Source: Conchocele bisecta (taxonomy: Eukaryota; Mollusca; Bivalvia; Lucinida; Thyasiridae). Taken from it: a stretch of 64,000 bases of DNA. The notes under the pieces were generated by a model. It worked only from the letters and a program-made list of their open reading frames with translations. It was not told the DNA's origin and searched no databases. Below are positions 47,501 through 56,500 of the stretch, piece by piece (position 1 is the first letter of the stretch; each line of letters starts with the position of its first letter). The DNA is taken from positions 60,315,968 to 60,379,967 of the forward strand of contig CM055273.1 in NCBI GenBank assembly GCA_029237695.1. The letters run 5' to 3'. Made by a program: the position numbers and the translations under genes.

Positions 47501-50500
47501 CCATCGGAGGAATGCATGTGTGAAACAACAGTTAGTTATATGAAAGGATATATCAAATCAGAGCTCGAGATACCATGAAAACACAAGGAGACAATTCTAA
47601 TTAAATGCCAAGACATGTTTTCATTTCCAAGCAAACCAATTGATCCATGAAAGATGGTGTGACAATACTCAATTACTAATTCCTTATCTGATTCCAATGG
47701 AAATGATTCTAAAATGCTGCCAAACCAAGTTTTATTGACAGAAAAGATAAAATAAGAAACAACAGCAGACGGCGTTTCAGTTTAGTAATTGCATATTGTT
47801 TACAAAGACAAGATTGCATCCTGTAATCACATGTTACATTACCATTACTAATGCCACAGGTTGAAGTAACGGACCGAGGTCTATAAATACATTAAATATG
47901 CCTAAAAGCATCAATAAATGAAGAAAAAAAATAAGCTAAACAAATTGTTTTTACTCCCTCCATATACTCCATCTATTGCAATAGAGGGAGTAAAAAAAAT
48001 GTTAGCTTATTTTTTTTCTTCGTTTATTGATGGCATATTTAATGTATTTATAGACCTCAGTCTGTTACTTCAACCTGTGACTAATGCAGGTAGTAGTAGC
48101 CAATTTTAGTGACTACTGTCTGTGTCATGAAACCTGCCCACATTTACGGCCATTTATTACACTCTTGCAAATTATTTGCACGGGTTTCGCTCTGAGAGAA
48201 AACCCGTAATCAACTCCTTACAAATAATACACTGTGAAGAGAACACCCGTAATTACGCGCCTGTTTTCTTGGAAACCACGAGCTACCATGCAAAATGTTT
48301 AATTTTTATTACAGTCAAAATAAAGTTATTTGACAATTTGGATAGGGTCTCGATTTATCTAGAATGTTAATGTGATTGAACACATTCCAAACATGCACTT
48401 AAATATATATGGCTCATAGAAACAGCTGCGTAATTTGGATTTCAAAAAGTTTACATGACGTCACATTTGAAGTCACACAACGTAACGTCAAAACGCGGGA
48501 AAACACGTCATTGTATAACTATTCATGCGCACATCACAATTCATTGATTATAATCTAAAAAATATACTAAATGTGCATATATATCCGCCGTGGAAGTGTA
48601 ATAAATAGGATATTCCATTGTACATGTGTGAAATAATACACTCGTGTCCGTCAGCGTCCATGCAAGCAACTCATTCGCTACGCTCACTCGTTACTTACGC
48701 GGAAGCCGACGTACACTCGTGTATTATTTCCCGCTATTCAAAATGTGCGATGGAATATCCTCTATATAAACAATGAAAAAACAATATTTTTGTCGATAAT
48801 ATTAAATTTTATCAAAATTTAATTTTATTTCGTGAAATTTTGTCAAATATTGATTTTATTACGAACAAGAGTACCGAAGGTCACAATATACGCCCGTCGA
48901 GGCAAGGCCAGTTAACAAGGGGAGATAACTCACTGACAATTAATAGGGTTCTTGCCATGATAAACATGTATATTGAATTTGGTCACGATCTGTCAAAATA
49001 AATAGGCTTCTTCGTCTTGCCATGATAAACATGTATACCGAATATGTTTACGATCGGTGAAGTAGAACTTGAGTTATTGCATGGACAAGGATACAGAGTG
49101 CGAAAATTAACAAGAGTTGTAGGAGAACAGCATAGCTCGACTACGAGGGTTGTCGATGTATACATAGCTTGACAAACAAGGTGGCCGCGGCCTGCATAAA
49201 AACCTTAACAAAGGTTGACTAAAAACCTTAAGCAAGGGAAATTAAGTAAGTAATTCAAGGTTAAATGTAGGTTAATGTCAGATATAGGTCAGTGGTTATT
49301 GATGTACATCACTAGGAGATGAAGTTTTCCAAGTATGGTTGCTGTAGGCCCAGGAGTATTCCATATACAAGCTCGACTAAAAACCTTAACCAAGGGGAAA
49401 TAACTAAGTAATCCAAGGGTAAAAGTAGGTCAAGGTCAAATATAGGTCAGGGATTATTGATGTACATCACTAGGAGATGAAGTTGTCCATGTATGGTTGC
49501 TGTAGGCCCAGGAGTATTCCATATACAAGCTTCACTATAAACCTTGACCAAGTTTGAGTAAAAACCTTAACCAAGGGGAAATAACTAAGTAATTCAAGGT
49601 TAAATGTAGGTGAAGGTAAAATATAGGTCAGGGGTTATTGATGTACATCCCTATGAGAAAAGGTTGTCCAAGTATGGTGTCTGTATGCACAATAGTATTC
49701 CCTGTACAAGCTTGACTAAAAACCTTAACCGAGGTTGACTAAAAACCTTAACCAAGGGGAATTAAGTAAGTAATTCAAGAGGAAATGTAGGTCAAGGTCA
49801 AATATAGATCAGGGGTTATTGATGTACATCCCTATGAGAAAAGGTTGTCCAAGTATGGTGTCTGTATGCACAATAGTATTCCATGTACAAGCTTGACTAA
49901 AAACCTTAACCAAGGTTGACTAAAAACCTTAACAAAGGGGAATTAACTAAGTAATTCAAGGTTAAATGTAGGTCAAGGTCATATTATAGGTCAGGGGTTG
50001 TTGATGTACATCACTAGGAGATGAAGTTTTCCAAGTATGGTGGGTGTAGGGCCAGGAGTATTCCATATACAAGCTTGACTAAAAACCTTATCCAAGGCGT
50101 GACGGTGACGCCGACATGACTACACAAGCTCTCACTATTCTTCGAATAGTCAAGCTAAAAATGGCTGCCAAGGGTCGATAAGTCATCAGAAATATTTAAA
50201 ATTCAATAGACTTATTCGTCTTGCCATGATAAACATGTATATCGAATTTGGTTATGAGCGATAAAGTAGAACTTGAGTTATTGCGTGGACAAGGATACAG
50301 AGTGCGAAAAATAAAAATGGCCGCCAAGGGGAGATAAGTCATCGGAAGTTTTTCATAATCAATAAGCTTCTTCGTCTTGCCATGATAAACATTTATACCA
50401 AATTTTGTTACGATCGGTGAAGTAGAACTTGAGTTATTGCGTGGACAAGGATACAGAGTGCGAAAAATAAAAATGGCCGCCAAGGGGAGATAAGTAATTG

Positions 50501-53500
50501 GAATTCTTTGAAAATAGGCTTCTTCATCTTGCCCTGATAAACATGTATACCGAATTTGGTTACGATCGGTGAAGTAGAACTTGAGTTATCGCGTGGACAA
50601 GGATACAGAGTGCGAAAAATAAAAATGGCTGCCAAGTGGAGATAAGTCATCGGAAATTTTAAAAAATAAATAGGGTTCTTCGTCTTGCCGTGATAAACAT
50701 GTATACCAAATTTTGTTATGAGCGGTGAAGTAGAACTTGAGTTATCGCGTGGACAAGGATACAGTGCGAAAAATAAAAATGGCCACCAAGGGGAGATAAG
50801 TCATCAATAGGCTTCTTCATCTTGCCGTGATAAACATGTATACCAAATTTGGTTAAAATCCGTCAAGTAGAACTCTAGTTATTGCGTGGACAAGCTGTGC
50901 ACGCCTGCCCGCCCACCCACCCGCCCAAGATGAATACATAATACGTCCCGTTTTTTCAAACGGGCGTATAAAAATGAGTTCTATATGGGAATTTAACATG
51001 GGGAAAAAGGAGGTCAAGAACCTGGAGGAAGAGTTGAAAAACGAAATCTACCTAGATAGCTTGAAAATGATTTAACTAAGAAAACAAGTTACATTTTGAA
51101 AATCAGTCCACTATTTCTGAAATTATAAAAAGTTCCCCATGTTTCACTCTGTGTCTATGGGGATTTAACATGTGGAAATTGTTTTTCGCAACAAAATCAA
51201 TATTGGACCAAATTTCACAAAATAAATAGCAGGCTCATTCTAAAATTTTGCTATAATTTAATATTATCGAAAACTATATTGTTTTTGTATTATTTATCAT
51301 GCTTGTATAGTCGGACAATTTGGGCAGGTTTCGTGAAACAGACAGTAGTTACTTTATGTCTATGTAGCTGTCATATATACGGCAAATACTACATATTAAT
51401 TGTTAATTGATCATTAAACCTTTTATTATTAAAAACAATATTATAAGGGGATGATTTCTGATGATTTCGGGCCGGCCCAGAATCCCCCCCACCACCCCTA
51501 AAATAATAGTTTATTATAGGAATGAATGGCCTTTTTGTGGAATTTATCGGGGTATAAACTTGGAAAAGTCGCGGGAATACTGGACGAAGGCCGGAAGGAA
51601 GGCCTCGTCCAGTATTCCCGCGACTTTTCCAAGTTTATATATCCCCGATAAATTCCACAAAAAGGCCATTCATTCCTTATAATTCCAGCATTTGAAATAA
51701 ATTCATCAAGAAAATGTGTTTATTTTCCGTTTTCTTAAGAATTATTTTAACTGCGCCTGACGGTTACGGAAAGTAGTTCGGCATGGGAGTTTACTGGGAT
51801 ATAAATTTTGGACAGAGACTTGCTACGAGCCAATCAAATGTTGGGGAATTCTGTAAATATTTTTGTGCTGGAATTATATCTATATAGTTGTCATATATAC
51901 TGCATAAACTACACTCTAATATTATACTACCGTATTTGTTATTTTATCATTAAACCTTTCATTGTTGAAAAAATAGGGGGTGGGGGGAGTCTATCTATTA
52001 CAGTTTATAAAAGTTTTATTGGTTTGTGTGGAAATGAATGCAAATCACCTAAAACACATTGGTACAATAAAGAAATGTGGCTGTGACTAGGGAAATGGGG
52101 CTTATGGGTTATTCAACCAGTGTAGACCCTTGATCAGTCTCATCAGGGCCTACACTGTTCGCCATCCCGTCAATGAAACACCCGTAATGCTTCTAATACT
52201 TTAGTGTTGATCAGAGGTTTGCATATGTACAAATCCCATAAGCCCCATTTCTTCAGTCACAGCCACAATATGCGCCCTATGTGGAGCGCTGATTACGGCA
52301 GCGCTCCAGAAAAGTTTTGCGTGTATAGCGTATTATACCCCCATATTTCAAATTCAATGCGTATTTTACTTTTATAAATGTATTATAGATTTTCTTCCTT
52401 ATTAAATAGGGAACAAATGGTAAAAATAAAAAAATTTATAAAAAATTCACTTATTTGAGCTGCAAAAAGCAAACAATGTTGCTTTTTGCAGCTCAACTAA
52501 GTAAATTTAAACTTTATTACAGTATTTTCACAATGAGTATTTTCACATTGCTGTGAGTATTGTGTACTTCCACTTTTGACAATCAATGTGTATTCTGCTA
52601 AAATAAGTGTGTAAAATACGCCAATACGCACCTTATCTGGAGCTCTGATACGGTACCTTGTATCGGATGCGTCCTTCACCTGCAGAGTCAGTGCGAGGTT
52701 GGCCAGCGTACGCAGGCTCATCAGCCCCGACTGGGACAGACTGGCCGACGATAGGCTCACTCCCTGCAGGATCTTCTCAATACGCTCACCTGCAAATGAG
52801 AGCATAAAACATTTGGAGCATGTAATCAGTTCTCAGGCTCGAAATCAGAAAGTGATTGGTCGAAACTGAGCTGAACTGCGCCAAGGTATAGTGATGGTCC
52901 CAGAGCAAATGTATGTGGTAAAAATATATATGGTACAAAAACATTTACATTACACTGTTAATGCATAGTTATTAGCAACGATTTTAATGCAAATTTCAAA
53001 ACAGTTTGACGCTAAACTTGGGCATGTCGCATAAGTGGGTCATGGAATGAAAACATGGACGATGATCAAAAGTATATGAAGTGATGCATCGAGTCAATCA
53101 CAGAGCTCCAGTTAAGGTGCGTAATTGGACCAAATTTTCCGGGTATTTTTCTTATTTCTTCACGAAAAATGGCAAGTTGGGATTGCTTTAGAATCGTCTC
53201 ATCGAGATGATTCTAAAGCACTCCCAACTTGCCAATTTTGGCAAAGAAATAACGAAAGTCTCCCCAATGTTGATCAAATTACGCACCTTAACTGGAGCTC
53301 TGAATCAGACGTGTGATAATTTAATAACCTTAACCCTTAGACCGCTACTCACAACAATTGTCGTCTGCTGTTGCTTTTATATTTTGCCTTATTTCTCAAT
53401 AAAAACATGTTTTGACAGCACTTCAGAATCATTTCCAATGGAAATGATTCTGAAGTGCTGTCAAAGCATGTTGTAAATTATTCTAAAATGCTGTCAAAGC

Positions 53501-56500
53501 ATGTTTTTGATGATAAAAATGGAAAATAGAAAATAAACAGCAGACGACAAAAAAATTAAGATAGCGGTGTAAGGGTTAATAATTTGAGCACAATAATTCA
53601 AAATTACATGTACAATGTATAGTCAGAATGCAATGTGTACAGTCTTAAATGGGGCTTACGCGTTTTGTGACCATTGTAGATTCAAATCAGCCTGTGGCTG
53701 TACATCTGCAGTCTGATCAAGATCTACATTGTCTGCCATTCCTTCAATAAAACACCCGTCATGTTTCTAACAAGCAGTATAGACCATCATCAGGCTACAG
53801 GAGTGAGCTATTTGATCAGTAGCCGATTTCATCAAAATTGCAAAGTATACTTTCCTAGCAAAGTATACTTTGAGGGAGCAATCATTGATTTTTCCGAAAT
53901 GCATTATTTCATGCAGAACTAACGATTGCATATATTTGATGATTAAAACTATGCAGAATTATTATACTGAATTTATTACATTATCACAGCCAAAATTGGC
54001 TGTGATAATGTAATAAATTCAGTATAATAAAAATTAATAAATTTATTCTAAAATTGAAAATTTCTCCCTCAAAGTATACTTTGCTAGGAAAGTATACTTT
54101 GCAATGTTGGTGAAATCGGCTACAGGAGCTACACTGGTCACAACTCTCATAATCCCTATTTCTACAGTCACAGCCACACATGCATCTGTAACAGGAGAAA
54201 TGGGGCTCATAATTTGTGACCAGTCTACAGAGCTCCAGTAGCCTATTTCATCAACATTGCAAAGTATCAGAAATTTTCACTTTAGTAGCAGAAATTTTCA
54301 ATTTTATGATAAATTTATTAATTTTTATTATACTGAATTTATTACATTATCACAGCCATTTTTGGCTGTGATAATGTAATAAATTAAGTATAATAATTAT
54401 GCATACTTTTAATCATCAAATATATGCAATGGTTAGTTCTATATGAAATAATGCATTTCAGGAAAAATAAATGATTACTCCCTCAAAGTATACTTTGCTA
54501 GATAAGTATACTTTGCAATTTTGATGAAATCGGCTACAGGAGAAATGGGGCTCATAATTTGTGACCAGTCTACAGAGCTTCAGATATTGACGTATTTTAT
54601 GCACTTAATTTAGCTGAATACACATTGATTATCAAAAGTGGGAGTACAAAATACTCCCAGCAACGTTAAAATACACATTGATTTTCAAATTGTGTAGTGA
54701 AAATACTGCAATAAAGTTGAAAATTTACTTACCGGTAGTTGCTTTTTGCAGCTCAAATAAGTGAATTTTTAAATTTGTTTTATTTTCTTTATCCTGTGTA
54801 CCCTATTTAATAAGGAAGGAAATTAATAATGCATACATTTATATATGTAAAATACGCACTGAATATGCAATCGGGGCGTATAATACTCTTTAGACGCAAA
54901 ACTTATCTGGATCTCCGAGTCTAGCTCCTCAGTGTAGCCGATTTCACCAACATTGCAAAGTATACTTTTCTAGCAAAGTATACTTTGAGGGAGTAATCAT
55001 TGATTTTTCCGAAATGTTTTTCCGAAATGCATTATTTCATACAGAACTAACGATTGCATATATTTGATGATTAAAACTATGCAGAATTATTATACTGAAT
55101 GTATTACATTATCACAGCCAAAATGGCTGTGATAATGTAATAAATTCAGTATAATACAAATTAATAAATTTATCCTTAAATTGAAAATTTCTCCCTCAAA
55201 GTATACTTTGCTAGATAAGTATACTTTGCAATGTTGGTGAAATATGCTACTGATGTATACAGCTGCTGGATAATGATCTCCATGGTCTATAGACGTACAT
55301 GTGTTTCTCACCGATTGAATGGCAGTGTAGACCCTGATCACACTACATGCTGATTTTGGTTTACCCTGATTGCAATGGACATTTTGTGATCAGTGTAGAT
55401 CCAGATCAGCCTGCACATATGTAGTCTAATCAGGATCTGCACTGATCGCAATTCATTCATTGAAACACCTGTTTATATGCTTCTAAAAACGGCAAATCCT
55501 TATCAGGCTGCACGACTGCTATTACATGTAAATCAGGAGACGGACTGGTCACAAATGCCGTAAGCCACATATATCCAGTACTTATTTACGTACTTTCGTT
55601 TTCCATTGAAATACAATGGAGAGCAAGCCGTCAATATTTGTTGCATATTGACGTCTCGTCAGTTGATATTGGTCAGTGCCGGAACTACATTTCACATCGT
55701 AAAATAGTTCCTTCTAATTTGCCACTATATAAATTTGTTTATTTTATTTATTTATGTTTCGTATATTTTTGAGGGAATTGCGAGTTCTGTATGTGTATAA
55801 GAAAATGGTTATTTGATTTGTATGTGGACATATGCCACTCGTTCCACCGTGCAACTCCTAAAGTCGCGCAATATCACATGCTGCGGTACTCGTGGATATA
55901 TCCACATACAAATCAAACTAGATTTGTCAGTAAGCGGGGGCTTACGGAATACCCCCCCCGCATCAGCCCTGACCTAGAATGAATTCCAGCTCGCATACTA
56001 TCATTTTCAGATAAAAGACTATGTCAGCACATATGGAGAGTGCGATGGTGGTTCCAGTTGAAACGAGAGCTGTAGGAGAACAGCATAGCTCGACTACGAG
56101 GGTTGTCGATGTACACATAGCTTGACAAACAAGGTGGCTGCGGCCTGCATAAAAACCTTAACCATGGTTGACTAAAAACCTTAACTAAGGGAAATTAAGT
56201 AAGTAATTCAAGGTTAAATGTAGGTCAATGTCAGATATAGGTCAGAGGTTATTGATGTACATCACTAGGAGATGAAGTTTTCCAAGTATGGTTGGTGTAG
56301 GCCCAGGAGTATTCCATATACAAACTTGACTAAAAACCTTAACCAAGGGGAAATAACTAAGTAATACAAGTATAAAAGTAGGTCAAGGTCAAAAATAGGT
56401 CATGGATTATTGATGTACATCACTAGGAGATGAAGTTGTCCAAGTATGGTTGATGTAGGCCCAGGAGTATTCCATATACAAGCTTGACTATAAACATTAA

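Noticed and set aside
52497..52805. 102-codon frame as a separate small gene
   Set aside because: Its first part is a HAUS1 exon (52657-52789); the rest is intron and a family A MITE read through.
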